A stretch of 9,083 nucleotides of DNA from Microcoleaceae cyanobacterium UBA11344 (GCA_003483675.1 DMYK01000173.1:10786-19868), one strand, 5' to 3'. Shown: positions 1-5,872, counted from the stretch's first letter. Notes: generated by a model not told the origin, from the sequence alone. Numbers and translations are program-made.

Positions 1-284
1 CGTCGCCGACTATCCCGCGACAGGGATAAATGTACGTGGCTGACAACAGGATTGCGAACCACTATATCAGAAGATTTGGACGATCGACCTAACAAATATC
101 GATCGCCCAATAGCGGATAAACCTCGGCCTTTGCAGCACCAGCATCCTGCACCCACAGTTCGGGTACTTTAGCATTCGGTTTCAGCACTAGCTGGTTAAA
201 ATTAACCTTAGCAATAGTCTGGACTGCTTGGGTAATAGCGCCCAAGACGGTTTGAGGTTTGCGGGGTGGCTGCGGTGGGGTCAT
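1..284 (-). CDS. FHA-domain protein N-terminus (probable class A penicillin-binding protein), partial
   Basis: An open frame of 94 codons starts at ATG 284 and runs off the left edge without a stop. The start is supported by a GAGG Shine-Dalgarno (290-293) five bases upstream. After a proline-rich start (MTPPQPPRKP) and a short linker, residues about 57-94 read as the beginning of a forkhead-associated (FHA) domain: LLGDRYLLGRSSKSSDIVV carries the conserved Gly-Arg and Ser, and NPVVSHVHLSL carries the Ser-x-x-His element (S82, H85) used for phosphothreonine peptide recognition. From memory, cyanobacterial bifunctional transglycosylase/transpeptidases begin with this kind of FHA module and a very similar leader, so a peptidoglycan synthase under Ser/Thr-kinase control is the best guess. 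The catalytic domains lie outside the window, so only the FHA part is seen; another FHA-containing protein remains possible. Confidence 0.7.
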   Translation of the reverse strand, partial: MTPPQPPRKPQTVLGAITQAVQTIAKVNFNQLVLKPNAKVPELWVQDAGAAKAEVYPLLGDRYLLGRSSKSSDIVVRNPVVSHVHLSLSRDSRR

Positions 285-308
285 AAATACCTCGCGGAAG
301 CTTGGAAA

Positions 309-439
309 CCCAGCGGCTTTAGCCCTGGGAGGAAAAGCGACACGGGATGCTTTAGCGTCCTGTGAATATTCTGAAAATTCATCAGAAAATTGGGCGGAGC
401 GAAGCGCAGGGTTGAAACCCCGTCACTTCGGCTTCGCTC
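309..439 (+). other. Run of stem-loops, structured RNA-like block, no gene
   Basis: Four adjacent foldable units are visible. Hairpin 309-329 has stems CCCAG/CTGGG and GGC/GCC with a TTTA loop and one bulged C. Hairpin 341-364 is a ten-pair stem, CACGGGATGC against GCGTCCTGTG, also with a TTTA loop; two of its pairs are G-U if read as plus-strand RNA but would be A-C mismatches on the other strand, favouring plus orientation. Hairpin 369-387 has stem TTCTGA/TCAGAA. A long arm pair GAGCGAAGC (397-405) / GCTTCGCTC (431-439) encloses a GGGT/ACCC hairpin. The block lies just upstream of the FHA gene, so it could instead be part of that gene's leader. A 66-codon plus-strand frame overlaps it but resembles no protein. 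Confidence 0.35.
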
Positions 440-470
440 AATGCATCGCCTTTGTTTGATTCGATAAATT

Positions 471-766
471 AGTTGCCTACCTCTTGCGAGGCGGAGGGGT
501 ATGGTTGCCCCTCCTTTGGAGATATGGTTGTCTCCAGTCCCTTTCGGGTAAAGTTCGCTTCGCCAATGTTATAAGAGCTTGTTAGGCTGAAAGCACTGTT
601 CCAGTGACCTTAGAACTGTTTAACTAGCAGCGACAGAGCAAGGGACTAGCGTCGCATCAAGCGGGTGTCTTGACTCAAATAACGTAGTCAGCTAAGACTT
701 AGGCTGGTCAGAATGGCTTGTTTGATTACTCTTGCAAGCCCCGTCCCTTAAGGGCGGGGTTCCTGA
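471..766 (+). ncRNA. Candidate structured RNA or mobile-element remnant (HEARO/omega-RNA-like?)
   Basis: No credible protein frame exists here, but dense base-pairing potential does: CCTC/GAGG (480-491); GGAGGGG/CCCCTCC (493-514) and GGAGA/TCTCC (518-535), both enclosing the identical loop TATGGTTG; CCC/GGG with loop TTTC (539-548); CACTG/CAGTG (594-606); and GCGAC/GTCGC (630-634 with 651-655). AGTCCCTT (536-543) is perfectly complementary to AAGGGACT (640-647), and this helix interleaves with the GCGAC/GTCGC helix, so a pseudoknot is possible. The block ends with the palindrome at 739-759. Such folding next to a GC palindrome recalls the guide RNAs of IscB or TnpB elements (HEARO/omega RNA), but no iscB or tnpB gene is present and I did not match a consensus. 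The class assignment is inference. Confidence 0.35.
739..759 (+). repeat. GC-rich palindrome, IS200/IS605-type right-end-like hairpin
   Basis: CCCCGTCCC TTAA GGGCGGGG forms a hairpin with one bulged T (744). Hairpins of this sequence type are common at the right ends of IS200/IS605/IS1341-type elements in cyanobacteria. No transposase or TnpB coding sequence is next to it, so it would be a remnant or a non-autonomous copy. A simple terminator is less likely because the following bases (TTCCTGACTC) are not a T tract. Confidence 0.4.
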
Positions 767-813
767 CTCTACTCACAACTTTTAGCTAATTTCAAAAGCG
801 ATCGGACAAGAGC

Positions 814-859
814 GCTGTTAGATACCCGCAGCACTTTAAGCCTGCGGGTATCTAACAGC
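814..859. repeat. Perfect 18-bp inverted repeat, 10-base loop
   Basis: GCTGTTAGATACCCGCAG (814-831) and its exact complement (842-859) flank a 10-base loop. No T tract follows on either strand, so it is not a textbook terminator. It sits between the structured block and the psbJ end, and could act as a bidirectional transcript barrier, a 3'-end stabiliser of the psb mRNA, or a small palindromic repeat element. Confidence 0.75.
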
Positions 860-875
860 AAAATTGCTAAAATTC

Positions 876-897
876 AACCCCTTGAAAAAGGGGGGTT
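876..897 (-). terminator. Candidate terminator of the psbEFLJ transcript
   Basis: Read on the minus strand, 28 bases past the psbJ stop, AACCCC pairs with GGGGTT around a CCTTTTTCAA-like loop, followed by GAATTTTAGCAATTTT. The stem plus T-rich tail fits intrinsic termination. The tail is interrupted, so efficiency is uncertain; the 18-bp inverted repeat further on may back it up. Confidence 0.4.
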
Positions 898-924
898 AGA
901 GGCATAAAATACGCCCAATTCTCC

Positions 925-1044
925 TTACATAGAAGAACCTAAACCGGCATAAGCGCCGTAAAAGAAAAGAGACAAGATACCCAAAGCACCGAGGCCAGCC
1001 ACAGTACCCACTATCCACAAAGGAATTCTGCCACCACTAGACAT
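925..1044 (-). CDS. psbJ: Photosystem II protein J
   Basis: This 39-residue thylakoid subunit of photosystem II has one transmembrane helix and sits near cytochrome b559 at the quinone exchange region. The sequence is diagnostic: [10 protein letters not shown], then the hydrophobic span to about residue 29, then the C-terminal [13 protein letters not shown]. Two in-frame ATGs exist, at 1050 and 1044. The GAGG at 1053-1056 is eight bases from the ATG at 1044 but only two from the one at 1050, and 39 residues is the usual family length, so 1044 is preferred. It is the last gene of the operon, 69 bases after psbL, with a candidate terminator following. It is too short for many automatic gene callers but unambiguous. 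Confidence 0.97.
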   Translation of the reverse strand: MSSGGRIPLWIVGTVAGLGALGILSLFFYGAYAGLGSSM

Positions 1045-1052
1045 AGCCATCA

Positions 1053-1056
1053 CCTC
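1053..1056 (-). promoter_or_regulatory. psbJ Shine-Dalgarno (decides start)
   Basis: GAGG on the minus strand lies eight bases before ATG 1044 and only two before ATG 1050. The spacing selects the second ATG and gives the standard 39-residue PsbJ. Confidence 0.7.
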
Positions 1057-1113
1057 ACTAATTCACAGCTAAATAAATTCGATCGAACTATCGAAAGCCA
1101 ACTCAAACACCAG

Positions 1114-1236
1114 TTAGTTAAAGAAATAACTGGAAAACAAAATACCCAAAACAAAAATCAGCAACAAACCCAAATAAAGAGAAGTCCGGTTTAACTCAAC
1201 AGGCTGCTCATTGGGATTAGGAAGGCGCTCAGGCAT
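1114..1236 (-). CDS. psbL: Photosystem II protein L
   Basis: A 40-residue single-helix subunit of the photosystem II core, located at the monomer interface and needed for normal QA function and dimer stability (established knowledge). The hallmark [13 protein letters not shown] is present, followed by the transmembrane segment and the conserved ending LFSSYFFN. The N-terminus ([13 protein letters not shown]) is about one residue longer than common homologues. AGGAG lies six bases upstream of the ATG. It begins nine bases after the psbF stop, as expected for co-translation in the psbEFLJ transcript. Confidence 0.97.
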   Translation of the reverse strand: MPERLPNPNEQPVELNRTSLYLGLLLIFVLGILFSSYFFN

Positions 1237-1245
1237 TGTAAACTC

Positions 1246-1380
1246 CTATCGTTGAATAAATTGCATTGCTGCGATCGCGCCCAAAAAGAAAAGAGTTGGG
1301 ACACCTAAAGTATGAACTGCCAACCAACGCACCGTAAAAATCGGATACGAAATTGGCTCATTGGGGGTTCTGCCCGTCAT
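1246..1380 (-). CDS. psbF: Cytochrome b559 subunit beta
   Basis: A 44-residue protein, the usual length. It supplies one of the two axial histidines for the heme of cytochrome b559 in the photosystem II core; PsbE supplies the other. The heme ligand His is in [10 protein letters not shown] (H23), and the transmembrane helix runs to the end, [15 protein letters not shown] (1390-1395) lies nine bases before the ATG. It starts 21 bases after the psbE stop. Its coding sequence contains one GCGATCGC palindrome (1271-1278). A plus-strand frame across this gene and psbE is a shadow. Confidence 0.97.
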   Translation of the reverse strand: MTGRTPNEPISYPIFTVRWLAVHTLGVPTLFFLGAIAAMQFIQR

Positions 1381-1401
1381 TTTTTCAAACTCCTTGTTAA
1401 A

Positions 1402-1650
1402 TTACTTGCCGATGAACCGATCTACTTGTTTCTTAGCTTCAAAGCGATCCGAGATAATCGGCACTTCTTCCCGCTGCGGAGTGAAATACTGGTTAGGGCG
1501 AGGAGTGCCGAAGGCATCGTAAGCCAAACCAGTCTGTACAAACAGCCATCCAGCGATAAACAAAGCCGGAATAGTGATGCTGTGAATTACCCAATAACGG
1601 ATACTTGTAACAATGTCCCCAAACGGACGTTCTCCAGTTGAACCGGCCAT
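1402..1650 (-). CDS. psbE: Cytochrome b559 subunit alpha
   Basis: An 82-residue thylakoid protein of standard length that forms the cytochrome b559 heterodimer with PsbF and is essential for photosystem II assembly. The N-terminal stretch [20 protein letters not shown] carries the heme ligand His (H23); a single membrane span follows (about residues 20-41), and the lumenal tail has the conserved [10 protein letters not shown] and [17 protein letters not shown] lies eight bases before the ATG. It follows ycf48 after 53 bases, so it is probably co-transcribed from upstream and may also have its own promoter within or near the end of ycf48; I see no clear promoter in the short gap. Confidence 0.98.
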   Translation of the reverse strand: MAGSTGERPFGDIVTSIRYWVIHSITIPALFIAGWLFVQTGLAYDAFGTPRPNQYFTPQREEVPIISDRFEAKKQVDRFIGK

Positions 1651-1703
1651 CTAAAATTCTCCTTTCAACAAATCGACAGACAATCTCTATCACTATTCTA
1701 CTA

Positions 1704-2717
1704 TCAAGCAGCTTGCGCTGAACCTTGATATTTAAGTAGAGTACCGTTCGCGCCGATAATAAATCCGCGTGCTGGGCCCATAAAGACAATCCTGTAAAAA
1801 TTCGCGGGTACATCTTCGACTTCGCGGTCTTTTTGCCAAGTTTTCCCGCCATCCAAACTGCACAGCAAATTTCCGCCGCCACCAGCCACCCAAACTTCAT
1901 TATCAGTCCGGTAAGCCATGTCTAGCAAACCCCAACTCGCCTTGCGATCGGGAAAAAACGGTTTTCCCCAACCTTCGGCTTCTGACGGGTCACTAAACTG
2001 AATCTGACCACCGCGGGCGATCATCCACAAACGCCCGTCCTTGGTAAAGCCCATATTTTGGAGGCGACGAGAACTGTTGCGGTTGTGAGGTTCCCAAGTA
2101 TTCTGTCCCGGTTTCCAGACTGAATAGAAATTTCCCTTCGAGGAAACCGCAACATATTGTCCGTCTTCAGAACGGTTGATATTGCGAACGACTCCAAAAG
2201 AATCCTGAACAACAGCTTTCCAATTCTTGCCGCCGTCAGAAGTCCGGTAAATCGCTCCCACATCCGTTGTCATTTCTGCCGAGTTCGGGCCAGAAGCGAC
2301 GATCGTACTCGGAGAGCCTGGTAACTGAGAGCTCAAAGCAATCCGAGTCCAAGACTTGCCCTCATCGTCCGTGTGGAGCAAAACCGAAGGCTGGCCGACA
2401 ATCCAGCCTTCGGAACCCGAAAAGCTCACCGACGAAAAACGCGACCTCGGCTCGTCAATATCCAGGGCGATCGGTTTCCAGTTAGAACCGCCGTCCACAG
2501 TTTCAAACAGAGTCGCCTCAGAACCCACCACCCAGCCGTGCTGAGCATTGCCCGCAAAGGCAATATCCTGTAAATTAGCTTCCGTCGGCAAGGAAATTAC
2601 CTGCCAAGGGTTGTAACTCACAGAACCAATGGTGCTGCAACTGGCACAGATGAGTGCCGCACTCAATAAAATTACAATTCGTTGCCAAACTCTCACAATC
2701 GTCTTACTGCAAACCAT
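1704..2717 (-). CDS. ycf48: Photosystem II assembly factor Ycf48/HCF136
   Basis: Ycf48 binds precursor D1 and promotes early assembly and repair of the photosystem II reaction centre on the lumenal side. The 337-residue product has an N-terminal hydrophobic signal with a lipobox-like ICASC, consistent with a lipoprotein. Repeated blades of the seven-bladed propeller follow, each marked by a DGG..W-type turn (TVDGGSNW, TDDEGKSW, TSDGGKNW, SLDGGKTW). Start choice: ATG 2717 gives the usual family length and overlaps the end of rubA by 14 bases. A GTG at 2696, seven bases after the rubA stop, also keeps the signal peptide and cannot be excluded; the TTG at 2759 is unlikely. No strong Shine-Dalgarno supports any of them, so translation is probably coupled to rubA. 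It lies between rubA and psbE, the conserved cyanobacterial order. Confidence 0.96.
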   Translation of the reverse strand: MVCSKTIVRVWQRIVILLSAALICASCSTIGSVSYNPWQVISLPTEANLQDIAFAGNAQHGWVVGSEATLFETVDGGSNWKPIALDIDEPRSRFSSVSFSGSEGWIVGQPSVLLHTDDEGKSWTRIALSSQLPGSPSTIVASGPNSAEMTTDVGAIYRTSDGGKNWKAVVQDSFGVVRNINRSEDGQYVAVSSKGNFYSVWKPGQNTWEPHNRNSSRRLQNMGFTKDGRLWMIARGGQIQFSDPSEAEGWGKPFFPDRKASWGLLDMAYRTDNEVWVAGGGGNLLCSLDGGKTWQKDREVEDVPANFYRIVFMGPARGFIIGANGTLLKYQGSAQAA

Positions 2718-3039
2718 ACATACTAAGTAAAAACAAGAAACCAACGACCAAGCCGCCAAAAATCAGTAAACTTTTCTGACCTTCAGTCATGCCGTTGACG
2801 CCGACGCCGTAGCGCTGATTTGCCTTAAATCCCGACGCCCCTTCCATCTGACCAAGATTTTGAAACATCGACTTGCGTGCCCCGCAAACGGGACACACCC
2901 AAGTTTGGGTCACATCTGTAAAAGCAGTGCCGGGGGCAATTGCATTTTTAGGATCGCCCTTTTTAGGATTGTAGACGTAGCCGCAGGCTCGGCACTCGTG
3001 CCGATCGAGGGTTTTCGTCTCAGTGGCTCGATCGCTCAT
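2704..3039 (-). CDS. rubA: Membrane-anchored rubredoxin RubA
   Basis: A 111-residue protein with a rubredoxin domain and a C-terminal membrane anchor. The iron-binding cysteines are C16-x-x-C19 (ECRACGYVYNP) and C49-x-x-C52 (WVCPVCGA). A linker (about 57-88) leads to a hydrophobic helix at about 89-109. RubA in cyanobacteria and its plastid relative are needed for accumulation of photosystem II (and, in some species, photosystem I) complexes, with the rubredoxin head on the cytoplasmic/stromal side. It is the first gene of the rubA-ycf48-psbEFLJ unit and is divergent from ndhC across 162 bases. The ribosome site before ATG 3039 is weak (GGATCT). Confidence 0.96.
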   Translation of the reverse strand: MSDRATETKTLDRHECRACGYVYNPKKGDPKNAIAPGTAFTDVTQTWVCPVCGARKSMFQNLGQMEGASGFKANQRYGVGVNGMTEGQKSLLIFGGLVVGFLFLLSMYGLQ

Positions 3040-3147
3040 AGATCCAAAAAGAGTAGGTCAGCTAAGCTTAAAATATACATTAAAAATTATTGCAGAAGAT
3101 GGACGATTAATCTCAACCAACTCGTAATTTCAGTTACACACAATCTA

Positions 3148-3153
3148 TATAAT
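3148..3153 (+). promoter_or_regulatory. Candidate -10 box for ndhCKJ
   Basis: A perfect TATAAT lies 48 bases before the ndhC GTG in the divergent rubA/ndhC spacer. No good -35 hexamer is visible at 16-18 bases (only TAATTT-like sequence), so an activator or an alternative sigma factor might be involved. The same spacer must hold the rubA promoter on the other strand; TATATT-like sequence occurs there but I cannot assign it. Confidence 0.4.
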
Positions 3154-3201
3154 GTAAAGATCGAGTTACAAACCCTTTCACCTAGGCAGTAATTATTCAC
3201 C

Positions 3202-3564
3202 GTGTTTGCACTCAGCGGCTACGAGTATTTCTTAGGCTTCCTGCTAATTTCCAGCCTAGTCCCTATCCTCGCCCTCACGGCGGCGAAGGTACTGCGGCCC
3301 AAAAGTCGTCCCTACGATCGGCGCACTACCTACGAATCTGGCGTTGAGCCGATCGGCGGAGCCTGGATTCAGTTCAACATCCGATATTATATGTTCGCCC
3401 TGGTCTTCGTCATCTTTGATGTAGAGACCGTCTTCCTCTATCCTTGGGCGGTTGCTTTCAACCAGCTAGGACTGTTGGCTTTTATCGAAGCCTTGTTTTT
3501 TATCACGATCCTCGTTATTGCTCTTGTCTATGCATGGCGCAAAGGAGCCTTGGAATGGTCTTAA
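3202..3564 (+). CDS. ndhC: NDH-1 subunit NdhC (NuoA-like, subunit 3)
   Basis: A 120-residue membrane subunit of the NAD(P)H dehydrogenase-like complex NDH-1, which passes electrons from ferredoxin to plastoquinone in respiration, cyclic flow and CO2 uptake. It has three transmembrane segments (about 9-29, 63-83 and 89-111). The conserved loop [20 protein letters not shown] and the motif [13 protein letters not shown] identify the family. The start is GTG; the GTG-TTT-GCA opening aligns with the family N-terminus (MFxLSGYEYF). The last ten bases overlap ndhK, which implies coupled translation. Confidence 0.98.
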   Translation: MFALSGYEYFLGFLLISSLVPILALTAAKVLRPKSRPYDRRTTYESGVEPIGGAWIQFNIRYYMFALVFVIFDVETVFLYPWAVAFNQLGLLAFIEALFFITILVIALVYAWRKGALEWS

Positions 3565-4280
3565 GTTCTGATACATCACAAAAACCTCTAATTGTCAACC
3601 CCGCGCTTCGCCCTGAAGTCACCACCGAATTATCAGAGAATGTCATCCTAACTACGGTTGATGACATCTACAATTGGGCGAGACTTTCGAGCCTGTGGCC
3701 GCTACTTTACGGCACTGCTTGCTGCTTCATCGAATTTGCAGCTTTGATCGGTTCGCGCTTTGACTTCGATCGCTTTGGCTTAGTACCGCGATCGAGCCCC
3801 AGACAAGCCGACTTGCTAATCACCGCCGGTACGATCACCATGAAGTACGCCCCCATCTTGGTGCGGCTGTACGAACAAATGCCCGAACCCAAATACGTGA
3901 TCGCGATGGGCGCTTGCACGATCACCGGTGGAATGTTCAGCGTAGACTCCCCCACAGCAGTCAGAGGCGTTGACAAACTGATCCCCGTAGACGTCTACAT
4001 ACCAGGCTGTCCCCCCCGTCCAGAAGCGATTATTGACGCAATCATCAAACTGCGGAAAAAAATCGCCAACGATTCCATGCAAGAACGCGGCAACTTGCTC
4101 CCAACCCACCGCTACTACACCAGACCCCACAAAATGAAGGTAGTAGATGACATTTTGGATGGCAAATATTTGTCAATTCCCGGCCGGATGGCTCCGCCGA
4201 AGGAATTGACGGAAGCTATGGGAATGCCAGTTCCACCTGCCCTGCTTGCATCACAAACACAGGAGGTCAACCGTGGCTGA
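3555..4280 (+). CDS. ndhK: NDH-1 subunit NdhK (NuoB-like, N2 iron-sulfur protein)
   Basis: A 241-residue peripheral-arm subunit that carries the terminal [4Fe-4S] cluster N2, next to the plastoquinone site. The four ligand cysteines are visible: the tandem pair C56-C57 ([11 protein letters not shown]), C121 (MGACTITGG) and C152 ([10 protein letters not shown]). The frame is open further upstream inside ndhC, but ATG 3555 is the right start: AAGGAG (3542-3547) lies seven bases before it and it gives the family N-terminus (MVLSSD). The C-terminal 60 residues ([15 protein letters not shown] and onwards) are the cyanobacterial/plastid-type tail. It overlaps ndhC by ten bases and ndhJ by eight. 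Confidence 0.98.
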   Translation: MVLSSDTSQKPLIVNPALRPEVTTELSENVILTTVDDIYNWARLSSLWPLLYGTACCFIEFAALIGSRFDFDRFGLVPRSSPRQADLLITAGTITMKYAPILVRLYEQMPEPKYVIAMGACTITGGMFSVDSPTAVRGVDKLIPVDVYIPGCPPRPEAIIDAIIKLRKKIANDSMQERGNLLPTHRYYTRPHKMKVVDDILDGKYLSIPGRMAPPKELTEAMGMPVPPALLASQTQEVNRG

Positions 4281-4776
4281 GCAAGAATCTGCGATCGTTG
4301 AAGCTGGGAAGGTTTCCCAGTGGTTGACTCAGAATGGCTTTGAACACGAAGCTTTAGCGGCCGATAATTTGGGCGTGGAGATATTAAAGGTCGATCGAGA
4401 CTTCTTAATTCCGATGTCAACAGCACTGTATGCCTACGGGTTTAATTATATGCAGTGCCAGTGCGCCTACGACCAAGGGCCGGGAGAAGATTTAGTCAGC
4501 GTTTACCACTTGGCTAAGCTGACAGATAATGCTTCCCATCCCGAAGAAGTGCGCGTCAAAGTATTTATTCCCCGCGAAGATCCCAGAGTGCCATCAGTCT
4601 ACTGGATTTGGAAGGCTGCGGATTTTCAAGAGCGGGAATCCTACGATATGTACGGCATAGTTTATGAAGGACATCCGAATCTGAAACGGATTTTGATGAA
4701 CGAAGATTGGATAGGCTGGCCGCTGCGGAAAGATTATATTTCCCCGGATTTCTACGAGTTGCAAGACGCTTATTAA
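4273..4776 (+). CDS. ndhJ: NDH-1 subunit NdhJ (NuoC-like, 30-kDa subunit)
   Basis: A 167-residue hydrophilic subunit of the NDH-1 peripheral arm that contacts NdhK and NdhH. The family signature is present in the sequence [20 protein letters not shown], followed by HPNLKRILM and the C-terminal WPLRKDY segment. The start is GTG 4273, preceded by AGGAGG (4261-4266) at six bases, and it overlaps the ndhK stop by eight bases. A longer in-frame ATG at 4246 would add nine residues with no ribosome site. A long hairpin terminator follows. The order ndhC-ndhK-ndhJ is the conserved cyanobacterial and chloroplast arrangement. Confidence 0.98.
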   Translation: MAEQESAIVEAGKVSQWLTQNGFEHEALAADNLGVEILKVDRDFLIPMSTALYAYGFNYMQCQCAYDQGPGEDLVSVYHLAKLTDNASHPEEVRVKVFIPREDPRVPSVYWIWKAADFQERESYDMYGIVYEGHPNLKRILMNEDWIGWPLRKDYISPDFYELQDAY

Positions 4777-4790
4777 GGGAGTTTTGCGAG

Positions 4791-4858
4791 GGCGGGTTTA
4801 GAGCATGAAATTTGACTGTAAAAGTCAAATTTTATGCAAAAACCGCCATCTGTTTTTT
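4791..4858 (+). terminator. Long hairpin terminator after ndhJ
   Basis: The inner stem GCATGAAATTTGACT (4803-4817) pairs with AGTCAAATTTTATGC (4823-4837), 15 pairs with one G-U and a five-base loop. An outer arm GGCGGGTTT/AAAACCGCC (4791-4799 with 4839-4847) extends it. A run of six T follows at 4853-4858. It lies 14 bases past the ndhJ stop, as expected for the end of the ndhCKJ transcript. Confidence 0.65.
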
Positions 4859-4873
4859 GGCTAATTATTAACT

Positions 4874-4920
4874 GGTTCCCCGGCTCTGCCTGGGAACCGA
4901 TGTCTAGAGTATCTGCCTCG
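4874..4920. repeat. Dispersed palindromic repeat (GGTTCCC..GGGAACC type)
   Basis: GGTTCCC-C-GGC-TCT-GCC-T-GGGAACC (4874-4898) is a near-perfect hairpin, followed by TCTAGAGTATCTGCCTCGT, which looks like a degraded copy of the companion GAGGCTCTGCCTC hairpin. Tandem hairpins of this type occur in many copies in large cyanobacterial genomes (from memory). It lies in the 273-base gap between ndhJ and the DUF433 gene. Confidence 0.6.
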
Positions 4921-4975
4921 TTCGCTAGGAAAAATTGGGAGAACACGACAAGGATTTTGACTTCGACTTAGAACT

Positions 4976-5003
4976 TTGAGTTAGACAATATTTTCAATAT
5001 AAT
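4976..5003 (+). promoter_or_regulatory. Promoter for the DUF433/PIN-like pair
   Basis: TTGAGT (4976-4981) and a perfect TATAAT (4998-5003) are separated by 16 bases, placing transcription start near 5010 and leaving a leader of about 40 bases with AAGGAA eight bases before ATG 5050. This is the best sigma70-type promoter in the window. Confidence 0.55.
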
Positions 5004-5049
5004 GAAATTAACAGATAGCATAAGAATTAGTTTTTAAGGAAGTAGAGCT

Positions 5050-5424
5050 ATGACTCTGACATCAAACGGAAAAGCAGCCATAATCCGTACAGAACGGGGA
5101 CTCACTATCGCAGGAACTCGCATCACGGTGTACGACATCATGGACTACTTGAATGCTGGATGGACACCCAAATTAATTCCAGGATGGCTGCGCTTGACTC
5201 AAGAACAACTCAATGCAGCACTATCCTACATAGAGGAACATCGTAGCGAAGTTGAAGCCGAATATAAGACCGTGCTGCAAACATCTGAGGAAATTCGAGA
5301 GTATTGGGAAGAAAAAAATCGATCTCGCTTTGCCCGCATTGCGGCGATGCCTCCTAAGCCGGGACAAGAAGCTATTCGTGCTAAAATCCAAGCTCACAAA
5401 GCCAAGCTGGGAATCACAGCATGA
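5050..5424 (+). CDS. DUF433 antitoxin-like protein
   Basis: A 124-residue protein. Residues about 14-61 match the DUF433 helix-turn-helix (ERGLTIAGTRITVYDIMDYL, then GWTPKLIPGWLRLTQEQLNAALSYI), a family found as the DNA-binding half of type II toxin-antitoxin-like pairs with PIN-like partners. The remaining 60 residues are highly charged and probably helical (EEHRSEVEAEYK, REYWEEKN), a plausible partner-binding arm. The ATG has AAGGAA eight bases upstream and a good promoter. Its stop overlaps the start of the next gene as ATGA, typical of antitoxin-toxin coupling. Autoregulation at its own promoter is expected by analogy but no operator was identified. The function is inferred from family and context only. 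Confidence 0.75.
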   Translation: MTLTSNGKAAIIRTERGLTIAGTRITVYDIMDYLNAGWTPKLIPGWLRLTQEQLNAALSYIEEHRSEVEAEYKTVLQTSEEIREYWEEKNRSRFARIAAMPPKPGQEAIRAKIQAHKAKLGITA

Positions 5425-5813
5425 ATTTTCTGATTGACCACAATATTGAAGGCTATGCAATTCTTTTGTTGGGGACTATTACAGCAGGGGGTTGGCTGGA
5501 AATTGTACCGATCGAATTTGTGATGTTTGAACAGGTTGGGTTAGCGGTAAATGCAAGCGATCGCGTTGTCTGGAACTTTGCCCAAACAAATCAGATGATT
5601 CTCTTAACTGCTAATCGCAGTATGAAAGGGATAGATTCTCTAGAACAGACAATTCAAGAGGATAATACTGAGAATTCACTACCTGTTATTACGATTGGAA
5701 ATACAGATAGAATGACTAATTTTGAATACAGAGAGCGATGCAGCATTCGTTTGGTTGAAATCCTACTTGACCTTGATAATTATATGGGTGCAGGTCGTCT
5801 TTTTATTCCTTAA
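5421..5813 (+). CDS. PIN-like (DUF5615-type) protein, putative toxin partner
   Basis: A 130-residue protein translated by ATGA overlap from the DUF433 gene. The N-terminus MNFLIDHNIEGYA has the Asp (D6) of the PIN-like LxDxN motif. ASDRVVWNFAQTNQMILLTANR matches the second conserved block (D47) and the strand that normally ends in T-x-D-x-D. In this protein that strand ends TANRSM, so the usual third acidic residue is Asn (N65). PIN-like proteins are metal-dependent RNases; this one may be weakened, inactive, or use another acid (D72 or E75 nearby). Closely similar pairs are, to my recollection, widespread in cyanobacteria as unnamed genes. It contains one GCGATCGC copy (5557-5564). A TA role is inference. 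Confidence 0.65.
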   Translation: MNFLIDHNIEGYAILLLGTITAGGWLEIVPIEFVMFEQVGLAVNASDRVVWNFAQTNQMILLTANRSMKGIDSLEQTIQEDNTENSLPVITIGNTDRMTNFEYRERCSIRLVEILLDLDNYMGAGRLFIP

Positions 5814-5828
5814 CCAGTGAGAGCGATC

Positions 5829-5872
5829 GTAGGCACTATTGGTGTTGGGTTTCATCCCTCAACCCAACCTAC
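5829..5872. repeat. Dispersed repeat, TGTTGGGTTT..AACCCAACCTAC type
   Basis: GTTGGGTT (5844-5851) and AACCCAAC (5861-5868) form a hairpin with a nine-base loop, flanked by GTAGG (5829) and CCTAC (5868). This is a very common intergenic repeat in cyanobacterial genomes. It follows the PIN-like gene by about 16 bases and could act as its transcript end. The rest of the 5814-5993 gap holds one GCGATCGC (5880-5887) and nothing else recognised. Confidence 0.6.

Noticed and set aside
259..459. 66-codon plus-strand frame
   Set aside because: It overlaps the start of the FHA gene and runs through the hairpins; the translation resembles no protein and has no ribosome site.
580..735. Possible decayed TnpB C-terminus (short readable stretches such as AATEQGTS)
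   Set aside because: Stops interrupt every frame and no zinc-finger or catalytic residues remain, so a TnpB origin cannot be supported from the sequence.
739..759. Intrinsic terminator
   Set aside because: The palindrome is GC-rich but is not followed by a T tract on the plus strand; an element-end palindrome fits better.
1312..1641. 109-codon plus-strand frame opposite psbF/psbE
   Set aside because: It is antisense to two unambiguous photosystem II genes and has no family features.
1493..1900. 135-codon minus-strand frame spanning psbE and ycf48
   Set aside because: It is an out-of-frame shadow of two real genes on the same strand.
2860..3192. 110-codon plus-strand frame opposite rubA
   Set aside because: Antisense to rubA, and it would occupy the whole divergent promoter region; composition is not protein-like.
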